A DNA stretch of 48,253 bases from Actinomycetota bacterium. GTDB taxonomy: Bacteria; Actinomycetota; Acidimicrobiia; Acidimicrobiales; RAAP-2. The notes below the pieces were generated by a model. The model was given only the letters and a program-made list of their open reading frames with translations. It made no database searches and had not been told where the DNA came from. The stretch spans positions 1-48,253 of the forward strand of contig WLNA01000002.1 of assembly GCA_009726065.1 (NCBI GenBank), read 5' to 3'. The translations under genes and the position numbers were made by a program. Positions 1-7,163 of the stretch are shown here, in pieces. The stretch's first letter is position 1; each line of letters starts with the position of its first letter.

Positions 1-533
1 AGATAGGCGCCGGTACGGGCATACCGAGCGGCGATGCCCGTCGTTGACGCAATGGCGCTGGCCGCCCGATAATCGGAATAACTGGCCGAGTCGACCTGGC
101 GAATACGTGGGTCACCGTGGCGTACGGCCTGCTCGAGTGCAATGGCCATAGCAATCTTCTCGTCCAGTGAAACGAGCTCAATGTCATCCGAAACGAGATC
201 GAGGGACACAGGCAGCACACCATCGGGACGAGCGAACGCGAGAAATTCATCTTCAGTAGCGAACTGTACGTTGTCTCGTGCTTCGCGTAATGTGGCGCTA
301 ATCGCTTCTTCGTCTAATGAGCCGGCCCAGGCGTTGCCTACTTGGGCTCCTCCAACACCATTGCGCAACACTCGAATGCCGATGCCGTCTGACGACGCGG
401 TGGTGAGGCTTTCGATGGCACCCTGATACGCCTCTACGTCAACTTCACTAGAAGAGGCGACAAAGACTTCAATCTGTTCAGAGCCCGTAGCCCGATCAAC
501 GATTGATTGAGCGAGGGCGAGAAGGTCTCTCAT
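1..533 (-). CDS. pmbA: TldE/PmbA, N-terminal part (cut by window edge)
   Basis: This is the N-terminal ~177 residues of TldE/PmbA, the partner of TldD in a heteromeric metalloprotease that processes peptides such as microcins and helps degrade unstructured peptides. The ATG at 533 overlaps the tldD stop as ATGA (530-533), so the two are translationally coupled. The visible residues (MRDLLALAQSIVDRA at the start, then a segment rich in Glu-Val-Asp strands) match the family's N-terminal alpha/beta domain and resemble the equivalent part of TldD, as expected for paralogous subunits. TldE lacks the HExxxH zinc site of TldD, but that region lies outside the window. The 3' end is missing because of the window edge, not a mutation. 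Confidence 0.9.
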   Translation of the reverse strand, partial: MRDLLALAQSIVDRATGSEQIEVFVASSSEVDVEAYQGAIESLTTASSDGIGIRVLRNGVGGAQVGNAWAGSLDEEAISATLREARDNVQFATEDEFLAFARPDGVLPVSLDLVSDDIELVSLDEKIAMAIALEQAVRHGDPRIRQVDSASYSDYRAASAIASTTGIAARYARTGAY

Positions 534-1930
534 GCGGCCGTGCCTCCAATGGTGACGCCGGTCAAGCGCATAGTGGCCTGACCAGTTCCGACTGGTACCT
601 GCTGGCCATCCTTGCCACACGTTCCGGGGGTCATTGAGAAGTCGTTAGCCACGGCATCTACGCGCTTGAGGACATCCGGGCCATTGCCAATCAAATTGCA
701 TTCGCGGAGCGGGGTTGTGATTTCCCCATTTTCGATTAGGTAGGCCTCGGTCATACCGAAGACAAAATCGCCCGTAGTGGTATTGACCTGACCACCGCCG
801 AGTTGCGCCACGTAAACGCCATAGGGGGTGGAGGAGATGATTTCTTCGGGTGTTGAAGTTCCCGCGAGGAGATAGGTGTTAGTCATACGCACCAACGGGA
901 GGTGGGCGTAGGTTTGCCGTCGTCCATTACCTGAGGAGGTACGGCCTTCTTTACGAGCACGTAAGTAGTCCCACATGTAGTCAGTTAGAACGCCGTTTTC
1001 AATTAAGACGTTGCGTGCAGCCGGGCGACCTTCATCATCAATAGCTAAGTAGCCCCACTCCCCCATGACAGTGCCGTCGTCAACCAGCGTGACGAGTTCA
1101 CTCGCCACTTGCTCGCCGACCTTGCCGGCATAAATCGAGGCCTGCTTTAAAATGGCATCCGCTTCGAGGCCGTGACCGCATGCTTCATGGAACAAAATGC
1201 CACCCGACCCACCAGCCAACACGACCGGTAGATCACCCGACGGTGCTGGACGTGACTTAAGTTTGGTAATTGCCTGTCGAGCCGCACCAGTTGCCGCTTC
1301 TGCGATGCGCTCCGGTGAGAGCATTTCAAACCCCCGGGTGCCGGCGATTGGCCGATAGCCCGTCTGCATGCCAGTGTCACCAGCGGCGATGCACGAAACG
1401 TTGAAACGGGTGCGCACTTGATGATCACCGGCAAAAGTACCTTCGGAGTTGGCGACCAGGAATCGTCGTGAAGAGTCGCCGAGGGCAACTTGGACTTGCG
1501 AAATCTCGTCGCCGACTGACCGTGCGACCTCATCGGCGTGCAACAACATTTCAATCTTGCGCTTTTTATCAACGGATGCCGGTAACTCTTGGGCAATCGT
1601 GCTGTGTCCACGGAAAGTGTCCAGAGAGACGGTGACCGTCCCGCCACCGCCGGAGCGCGCAACTGATGCCGCCGCCTCGGCAGCACGCTGAAGACTGACA
1701 GGCGAAAGGTCAGCCGTATGGGCAAACCCGGTGGTGTCGCCCACCACGACACGGATGCCGGCTCCACGCTCACGTCCGGAAGTGAGTTCTTCCACGCGCC
1801 GTTGGTCCAATGTGGCCGATGACGTACTGCGATCCTCTACGAAAATTTCCGCAAATTCACCGCCTCGAGCCATCGCCGTGGCGAGGACGCCCTCAACAAT
1901 GCTCTGTTCTAAAAGGGTCTCAGTTATCAC
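530..1930 (-). CDS. tldD: TldD, catalytic subunit of the TldD/TldE metalloprotease
   Basis: A 466-residue protein, normal length for TldD. The zinc-protease motif HEACGH sits at residues 248-253, and a Cys near the C-terminus in 'MTPGTCGKDG' fits the known third metal ligand. With TldE it forms a cytoplasmic chamber-type protease that cuts small unfolded peptides. The start is GTG at 1930. No Shine-Dalgarno precedes it, but a TACGAT hexamer ends exactly six bases upstream, so the mRNA is probably leaderless and begins at the GTG. The gene is first in a tldD-tldE operon and diverges from dxs. No anomaly seen. Confidence 0.95.
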   Translation of the reverse strand: MITETLLEQSIVEGVLATAMARGGEFAEIFVEDRSTSSATLDQRRVEELTSGRERGAGIRVVVGDTTGFAHTADLSPVSLQRAAEAAASVARSGGGGTVTVSLDTFRGHSTIAQELPASVDKKRKIEMLLHADEVARSVGDEISQVQVALGDSSRRFLVANSEGTFAGDHQVRTRFNVSCIAAGDTGMQTGYRPIAGTRGFEMLSPERIAEAATGAARQAITKLKSRPAPSGDLPVVLAGGSGGILFHEACGHGLEADAILKQASIYAGKVGEQVASELVTLVDDGTVMGEWGYLAIDDEGRPAARNVLIENGVLTDYMWDYLRARKEGRTSSGNGRRQTYAHLPLVRMTNTYLLAGTSTPEEIISSTPYGVYVAQLGGGQVNTTTGDFVFGMTEAYLIENGEITTPLRECNLIGNGPDVLKRVDAVANDFSMTPGTCGKDGQQVPVGTGQATMRLTGVTIGGTAA

Positions 1931-1936
1931 AAGGGC

Positions 1937-1942
1937 ATCGTA
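1937..1942 (-). promoter_or_regulatory. -10 element of tldD (leaderless)
   Basis: TACGAT on the minus strand, six bases before the GTG of tldD. It matches the TANNNT pattern and spacing seen at many other starts here. No clear -35 box. Inference from sequence only. Confidence 0.55.
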
Positions 1943-1995
1943 GTGGTGACTGAGATTCGATTGATAGGACCGACGAGGGTACGGTCAATGCGAAT

Positions 1996-2001
1996 TAGGC
2001 T
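1996..2001 (+). promoter_or_regulatory. -10 element of dxs (leaderless)
   Basis: TAGGCT, six bases before the GTG start of dxs at 2008. The same hexamer at the same spacing precedes sufC1 (41557). It supports GTG 2008 as both transcription and translation start. Confidence 0.6.
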
Positions 2002-2007
2002 GAAGCA

Positions 2008-3933
2008 GTGCTACTAACGTCGATCAATTCTCCGGAAGATATAAAGCACCTCTCCTACGCCGAACTTCAGGATCTGGCCGCCGAGATTCGGGAATTCATA
2101 ATTTCGGCGGTAACCAAGACCGGGGGGCACCTCGGTAGCAATCTCGGTGTCGTCGAACTCACCCTGGCCCTGCACCGTATTTTTTCATCTCCGCGCGATG
2201 TCGTGCTCTGGGATACGGGTCACCAGACGTACGTCCACAAACTCCTCACGGGACGTCGCACAGGCTTTGAACAGCTCCGTAAACGAGACGGTATTTCGGG
2301 ATATCCCAACCGTACCGAGAGCGAACACGATTGGATTGAATCCTCCCATGCCTCGACGGCGCTCTCGTATGCCCACGGCCTTTCCGTTGCCCTTCAGCAG
2401 CGTGGCGAACTCGTGGGACACGGAGGCGACCGGCGAATCGTTGCCGTTGTGGGTGATGGTTCGCTCACCGGGGGCATGGCGTTTGAGGCCCTCAATAATT
2501 TGGGGCACCACAACCAACGCGTGGTCATCATCTTGAATGACAACGGTCGCAGCTACGCACCGACCGTTTCGAAGCTTTCCGAATCGTTGACTCAACTGCG
2601 TTTGAATCAAACATACGTCACCACCACTAACCGCCTGCGAGAAGCTCTTCGCAAGATTCCGGGTCTTGGGCGTTTGGCGTATCTCGGCTTCCATGGAGTA
2701 ACCAGCGTGGTTCGCGAGATGGTTACTCCGCACACTTTCTTCGAAAACCTAGGCGTTCGCTACGTCGGTCCCATTGACGGCCACGACATTGCGTCCATTG
2801 AATCGGCGCTGACGAATGCCGCCGAATGGGACGGTCCCATCGTTGTCCATCTGCTCACAGAAAAAGGACGTGGATACGCCCCGGCAATTAGTGATAACCA
2901 GAAACTTCACGACTACAAAATTCCAGCCAAACTTGATGATGATGAAGTACCCGTCGTCTCCTTCACGGAGTCGTTCTCTCGAGCTCTCGTAGCTGAGGGC
3001 AGTAAGGACTCTAGGATCGTGGCGTTAACTGCGGCCATGGCCGGCCCTACAGGGCTCTTACAGTTTCAGCAGCAGTTTCCAACTCGATTTTTCGATGTCG
3101 GAATTGCCGAACAGCACGAGATGACTACTGCGGCCGGTATGGCCATGGGCGGCCTAAAGCCAGTCGTATGTGTTTATTCAACGTTCTTTTCCAGGGCCTT
3201 CGACCAAGCCAATCTTGATGTCGGACTTCTGGGGCTCCCGGTAGTCATGGTCTTCGATCGCGCCGGCATCACGGGAGACGATGGCCCTTCGCACCATGGA
3301 ATACTTGACATGGCGCTCTGCCTGGCAATTCCGGGTGTGACAATCTTTGCTCCGTCGTGCGTCGAGGAAGTGCCGGTGATGCTTGCTTCGGCCTTGTCCA
3401 TGGAAGCACCAACAGCGATTCGATTTCCCAAGACGACTCCCCGTCATATCGACGGTGGATCCGGGGTCGGTCTAAATGCCCGCAGAATTAAGCAGGGTGA
3501 CGGCAGTCTCTGTGTAGTTGCGGTCGGCAAAATGGTGGGTCATGCCTTTGAAGCTATCGAACAGATGGGTATTGACGCTTCACGGGTCACTCTCTTTGAT
3601 GCTCGAGTGATTCCTCCAGATCCGGCCATGATTACCGCCGCGCTCACGCATCAGCGGGTTCTAACAATCGAGGATGGAGTCCAGCATGGCGGCGCCGGGG
3701 CGCTAATTCTGGCCCGACTGCGTACACAGGCGCAGGCTACGGGAGCCCCTATGCCCACCTCAAGAATCTTGGGAGTACCACGAGCCTTCCTGCAACACAA
3801 CACACCTGATGCCCTCTTGGCCGAGATTGGCCTCGATGTAGCGGGCGTGGGCCGAGCGATGCAACATTTTCTCGACGATGTACCCGCCGTCGAACTTGAA
3901 CTCCCGCTGGCACCTCGACCGACGTTTCTCTAA
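2008..3933 (+). CDS. dxs: 1-deoxy-D-xylulose-5-phosphate synthase
   Basis: A 641-residue thiamine-diphosphate enzyme that condenses pyruvate and glyceraldehyde-3-phosphate, the first step of the MEP isoprenoid pathway. Family features are present in order: the substrate-binding His motif GHQTYVHKLLTGR, the Mg/ThDP site GDGSLTGGMAFEALNN followed by NDNGRSYAPTVS, the activating Glu in VGIAEQHE, and the C-terminal transketolase domain with DGVQHGGAG. The GTG start at 2008 gives the usual N-terminus (LLTSINSPEDIKHL). It has no Shine-Dalgarno but a TAGGCT -10 six bases upstream. It stands alone between tldD (divergent) and msrB (same strand, 34 bp gap with its own promoter). thiE, further along the window, belongs to the pathway for its cofactor. 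Confidence 0.97.
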   Translation: MLLTSINSPEDIKHLSYAELQDLAAEIREFIISAVTKTGGHLGSNLGVVELTLALHRIFSSPRDVVLWDTGHQTYVHKLLTGRRTGFEQLRKRDGISGYPNRTESEHDWIESSHASTALSYAHGLSVALQQRGELVGHGGDRRIVAVVGDGSLTGGMAFEALNNLGHHNQRVVIILNDNGRSYAPTVSKLSESLTQLRLNQTYVTTTNRLREALRKIPGLGRLAYLGFHGVTSVVREMVTPHTFFENLGVRYVGPIDGHDIASIESALTNAAEWDGPIVVHLLTEKGRGYAPAISDNQKLHDYKIPAKLDDDEVPVVSFTESFSRALVAEGSKDSRIVALTAAMAGPTGLLQFQQQFPTRFFDVGIAEQHEMTTAAGMAMGGLKPVVCVYSTFFSRAFDQANLDVGLLGLPVVMVFDRAGITGDDGPSHHGILDMALCLAIPGVTIFAPSCVEEVPVMLASALSMEAPTAIRFPKTTPRHIDGGSGVGLNARRIKQGDGSLCVVAVGKMVGHAFEAIEQMGIDASRVTLFDARVIPPDPAMITAALTHQRVLTIEDGVQHGGAGALILARLRTQAQATGAPMPTSRILGVPRAFLQHNTPDALLAEIGLDVAGVGRAMQHFLDDVPAVELELPLAPRPTFL

Positions 3934-3955
3934 CTCGACTCGCTTGGTATGCGGG

Positions 3956-3961
3956 TAGCGT
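3956..3961 (+). promoter_or_regulatory. -10 element of msrB (leaderless)
   Basis: TAGCGT, six bases before the ATG of msrB at 3968. No Shine-Dalgarno is present between them. Confidence 0.5.
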
Positions 3962-3967
3962 GCGCCT

Positions 3968-4363
3968 ATGAGTTTCCCGATTGAAAAAACAGACGAAGAG
4001 TGGCGTAGCGAACTTTCGAGAGATCAGTTCGCCGTGCTACGTGAAGCGGCGACGGAGCCCCCATTTACGGGCGAACTCCTCCACGTCGATGGCCAAGGCA
4101 CATTCGCCTGTGGTGGATGCCAGCAGATCCTTTTTACGACGAGCCAGAAGTTTGACTCGGGTTGTGGATGGCCAAGTTTCGATGAATGTATTCCGGGTAC
4201 GGTCCTCGAGCGACGAGACGCCACGCTAGGCATGATCCGAACCGAAATACTCTGCTCCCAATGTGGCGGTCACCTCGGCCACGTCTTCAACGACGGACCA
4301 ACCGCATCAGGTCTGCGGTACTGCGTGAACTCGTTAGCAATCGATTTCGAAAACGAGGGCTAG
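3968..4363 (+). CDS. msrB: Peptide-methionine (R)-S-oxide reductase MsrB
   Basis: A 131-residue MsrB that reduces methionine-R-sulfoxide in oxidised proteins, coupled to thioredoxin. Two CxxC pairs (CGGCQ and CSQCG) form the structural zinc site. The catalytic Cys is in RYCVNS near the C-terminus, with the conserved FDSGCGWPSF and GHLGHVFNDGP motifs. Length is typical for a stand-alone MsrB. The gene converges on ftsX: the two stop codons share bases at 4360-4363 (CTAG). It occupies the place downstream of ftsX where smpB often lies in other bacteria. Confidence 0.97.
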   Translation: MSFPIEKTDEEWRSELSRDQFAVLREAATEPPFTGELLHVDGQGTFACGGCQQILFTTSQKFDSGCGWPSFDECIPGTVLERRDATLGMIRTEILCSQCGGHLGHVFNDGPTASGLRYCVNSLAIDFENEG

Positions 4364-5214
4364 ACGTCGAGGAATCGACGGATGGCCAAGGCGGAGCCAA
4401 TCGAACCGATAGACACACCGAGAAATGCAACCACGGACGCCGATCCAATAAAGGCCGTTGTAGATAGGCGGAAGAGCACCGGCAGCGGATACCAAGCTTG
4501 GAACACCGCCAGAAAGCCAACCGCAAGGCCTGAGCCAATAAGCCCTTGGAAGAATCCTTCGCTAATAAAGGGAATCCTGATAAACCAGTTTGTGGCTCCC
4601 ACGAGCTTCATCACCGCCACTTCGCGCCGGCGGGCAAATATAGCCATGCGAATAGTGTTCAAAATCAGGACGGTCGCGGATATCAATAAGATGCCGGCGA
4701 GACCAACGAATACCCACTGGGCAATACGGATGACTTTCTCCATCTGTCGTACCTGTTGCTCTGGGGCCGTGACCGTCAAAACACCTGGTTGTCCCGTGAA
4801 GCTTGTCTCGACGACAAACACATTATTTGGCGACGTCGGAGTGCAACGGAATGACGATGGCATGTCGCTTGGTTGCAACACCGAGAATTCAGATTGTGGA
4901 AGAAGTCGGCGAGCCTCTTCGTAGTCCTGCTGCTGGGTATAGAAGGTGCAACTCTTGACGAAAGGAAGGGTCTTCAACTGGGAGTCAACGGCCGCAATCT
5001 CAGCCTGCGACGAAGTGGGCTTCATCCAGATCGTCACTCGAGTGCCCTGCTGCCAGTGGCTGGACGCCTGAGATGCACTCTGCTTGAGCATGAGTGCCGC
5101 GCCGACCAGGAACAGCGAAACGGTCACCGTAAGGATTGCGGCAATCGTCATCAGGCGGTTACGCCAAAGGTTGGTGCCAGTCTCGCGAAGGGTGTATCGA
5201 AGGAAGCTCAGCAT
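4360..5214 (-). CDS. ftsX: Cell-division protein FtsX
   Basis: A 284-residue membrane protein, partner of the ATPase FtsE. FtsEX is an ABC-type complex that controls septal peptidoglycan hydrolases. The protein has an N-terminal membrane segment (about residues 21-43), an extracytoplasmic domain with two Cys residues (FVKSCTF and SSFRCTP), and three C-terminal membrane segments containing the FtsX/MacB-type motif REVAVMKLVGATNWF. The ATG directly follows the ftsE stop (TAA-ATG), so the pair is translationally coupled. No smpB follows it on this strand. Confidence 0.95.
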   Translation of the reverse strand: MLSFLRYTLRETGTNLWRNRLMTIAAILTVTVSLFLVGAALMLKQSASQASSHWQQGTRVTIWMKPTSSQAEIAAVDSQLKTLPFVKSCTFYTQQQDYEEARRLLPQSEFSVLQPSDMPSSFRCTPTSPNNVFVVETSFTGQPGVLTVTAPEQQVRQMEKVIRIAQWVFVGLAGILLISATVLILNTIRMAIFARRREVAVMKLVGATNWFIRIPFISEGFFQGLIGSGLAVGFLAVFQAWYPLPVLFRLSTTAFIGSASVVAFLGVSIGSIGSALAIRRFLDV

Positions 5215-5913
5215 TTAAAACCCCGTGTTCGCTTCAGTTTCGTAGAGCCCGCGACTCTCGTCACGTACCAACTCACCATCGACCATCTCGATCACGCGCT
5301 TACGCATCCGGTCAACTAGACCCTTGTCGTGCGTTGCCATCACCACTGTGGTGCCGGCCTTGTTGATTCGCTCCAGCAACTGCATGATGATTTCCGAATT
5401 GGCGGGGTCGAGATTACCGGTCGGTTCGTCGGCCAGGAGGAGAATGGGACGGTTCACGAACGCCCGGGCCACCGCTACTCGCTGTTGCTCGCCACCGGAG
5501 AGTTCGCTAGGAAGATTGTCGGCCTTGTCAGCGAGACCGACTACATCAAGCACCTGAGTGACCTGATTCTTAATTGTTTCTGTGGGTCGCCCGATTACCT
5601 CCAGAGCGAACGCGACGTTTTCGAAAACTGTTTTGTTGGGTAGCAATCGGAAATCCTGAAACACGCAGCCAATATTGCGGCGCAGATAGGGGATGCGCCA
5701 CTTGGGCATCTTGAGCACGTTCTTGCCCGAAACATGGATGGTGCCACTGTCGGGGAGCTCCTCGCGAAGTACGAGCCGCAGGAATGACGTCTTACCCGAA
5801 CCGGAAGAGCCCACCAGGAAAACGAAGTCTCCCTTCGTGATTTCAACCGAAACGTTCTGTAGCGCGACCGTGCCATTGGGGTATGTCTTGCTGACGTCCT
5901 CGAAACGAATCAT
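5215..5913 (-). CDS. ftsE: Cell-division ATP-binding protein FtsE
   Basis: A 232-residue ABC ATPase that drives FtsX in regulating cell-wall hydrolysis at the septum. Walker A is GSSGSGKT (35-42), the signature is [14 protein letters not shown], and Walker B is [13 protein letters not shown], followed by an H-loop ATHD. A strong Shine-Dalgarno (AAGGGGG) lies 4-5 bases before the ATG at 5913. The 107 bp gap after prfB holds a TAGGCT -10 and a hairpin, so ftsEX probably has its own promoter in addition to read-through from secA-prfB. Confidence 0.97.
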   Translation of the reverse strand: MIRFEDVSKTYPNGTVALQNVSVEITKGDFVFLVGSSGSGKTSFLRLVLREELPDSGTIHVSGKNVLKMPKWRIPYLRRNIGCVFQDFRLLPNKTVFENVAFALEVIGRPTETIKNQVTQVLDVVGLADKADNLPSELSGGEQQRVAVARAFVNRPILLLADEPTGNLDPANSEIIMQLLERINKAGTTVVMATHDKGLVDRMRKRVIEMVDGELVRDESRGLYETEANTGF

Positions 5914-5979
5914 GACACCCCCTTCGCGGGTCTTTTCGGTTTTAGCCGAAAACCGGCTACCGATAACTGGATAAGCCTA
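5914..5979 (-). promoter_or_regulatory. ftsE promoter and hairpin leader
   Basis: TAGGCT on the minus strand (5974-5979) would start RNA near 5967, giving a ~54-base leader. The leader contains two mutually exclusive 7 bp hairpins. One pairs the arms at 5933-5939 and 5946-5952; the other pairs 5937-5943 and 5949-5955. The ftsE Shine-Dalgarno follows. There is no T-tract after the stem, so it is not a standard intrinsic terminator; it may tune ftsEX expression. Inference. Confidence 0.4.
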
Positions 5980-6020
5980 CCCCTGCTGGCCTTCGAATTT
6001 GGACCATCAAGAGCTTTGAA

Positions 6021-7163
6021 TTAGGCAGAACGTGTCCGCTGCCGGCGAAGTTCGGCTTCCATAAAGGCGTCGAGATCCCCATCCAGAACGGCTTCAACAT
6101 TCCCCGTTTCGTGATCAGTTCGGTGGTCTTTTACTAATTGATAGGGAGCTTGGACATAGCTGCGAATCTGACTCCCCCAGGCGTTGTCCCCTCGTTCACC
6201 GGTAATCGATTCAAGGGTGGCCTTCTGCTCGGCTCGAATACGTTCCGCAAGTTTGGATTCGAGAATCTGCATGGCTCGTGCTCGATTTTGATGCTGACTA
6301 CGTTCATTTTGACAACTAACCACAATGCCAGTGGGAATGTGTGTCAGTCGAATGGCGGAGTCAGTCTTGTTAACGTGCTGGCCACCTGCACCCGAAGCGC
6401 GATAGGTGTCAACTCGAAGATCTTTGTCTTCGATTGTGACGTCCCCGCTGGCGTCAGTGAGTAGTGGGGTAATTTCCACGCTCGAGAAACTCGTTTGCCG
6501 ACGAGACTGGGAGTCGAACGGACTTATTCGAACGAGTCGATGCACTCCACGCTCAGCCGAAAGCCAGCCGAAGGCGAAACGGCCTTTGACAATTGCGGTG
6601 GCCGACAAGATTCCAGCCTCCTGACCTTCAGAGACTTCGTCGACCTCGACTTCGAAGCCGCGACGTTCGGCCCATCGGCTGTACATCCGTAACAGCATCT
6701 CTGCCCAGTCCTGTGCGTCAGTACCCCCGGCGCCCGCGTGAAACTCCAAGATGGCATCACATTCGTCATACTGGCCGGACAGTAAACTTTGCAGTTCAAG
6801 GGATTCAAGAGCACCGGTGATCTGAATCACCGTCTCGCTAAGTTCGGCAATCATCGATGCGTCACCGGCCGCGAGTGAATCTCGTGCCAGCTCAATGAGT
6901 ACTTCCCCATCATCAATTTGACTGCCGAGGCCGTCAAATTCCTCAAGGGCGACACCGGCACGGCCAAGTTCTGTCGTCACGGCACGAGCGCGGTCTTGAT
7001 CGTCCCAGAGGTTCGGATCAGCCGCTTGGTCGCTCAGCACCTCATGCTTGGCCCTAAGAACACCGATTTTCAAATAGTCCTCAGCCGCTCGCCACCGACG
7101 GCTGAGATCGGCGAGTGCAGTGGTTGCGTCGCGAAGGGCGCCTTCTGCCTTAGGGTCGGCCAT
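6021..7163 (-). CDS. prfB: Peptide chain release factor 2
   Basis: A 380-residue release factor. The tripeptide SPF (214-216), which reads UGA/UAA, identifies it as RF2, and GGQ (260-262) is the peptidyl-tRNA hydrolysis motif. I chose ATG 7163 (MADPKAEG): it overlaps the secA 3' end by 14 bp, and residues upstream of it are unlike the family. The reading frame is continuous from that ATG through the N-terminal helical domain, so the programmed +1 frameshift (in-frame UGA) that autoregulates RF2 in many bacteria is absent here. The order secA-prfB-ftsE-ftsX is a known conserved arrangement. Confidence 0.96.
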   Translation of the reverse strand: MADPKAEGALRDATTALADLSRRWRAAEDYLKIGVLRAKHEVLSDQAADPNLWDDQDRARAVTTELGRAGVALEEFDGLGSQIDDGEVLIELARDSLAAGDASMIAELSETVIQITGALESLELQSLLSGQYDECDAILEFHAGAGGTDAQDWAEMLLRMYSRWAERRGFEVEVDEVSEGQEAGILSATAIVKGRFAFGWLSAERGVHRLVRISPFDSQSRRQTSFSSVEITPLLTDASGDVTIEDKDLRVDTYRASGAGGQHVNKTDSAIRLTHIPTGIVVSCQNERSQHQNRARAMQILESKLAERIRAEQKATLESITGERGDNAWGSQIRSYVQAPYQLVKDHRTDHETGNVEAVLDGDLDAFMEAELRRQRTRSA

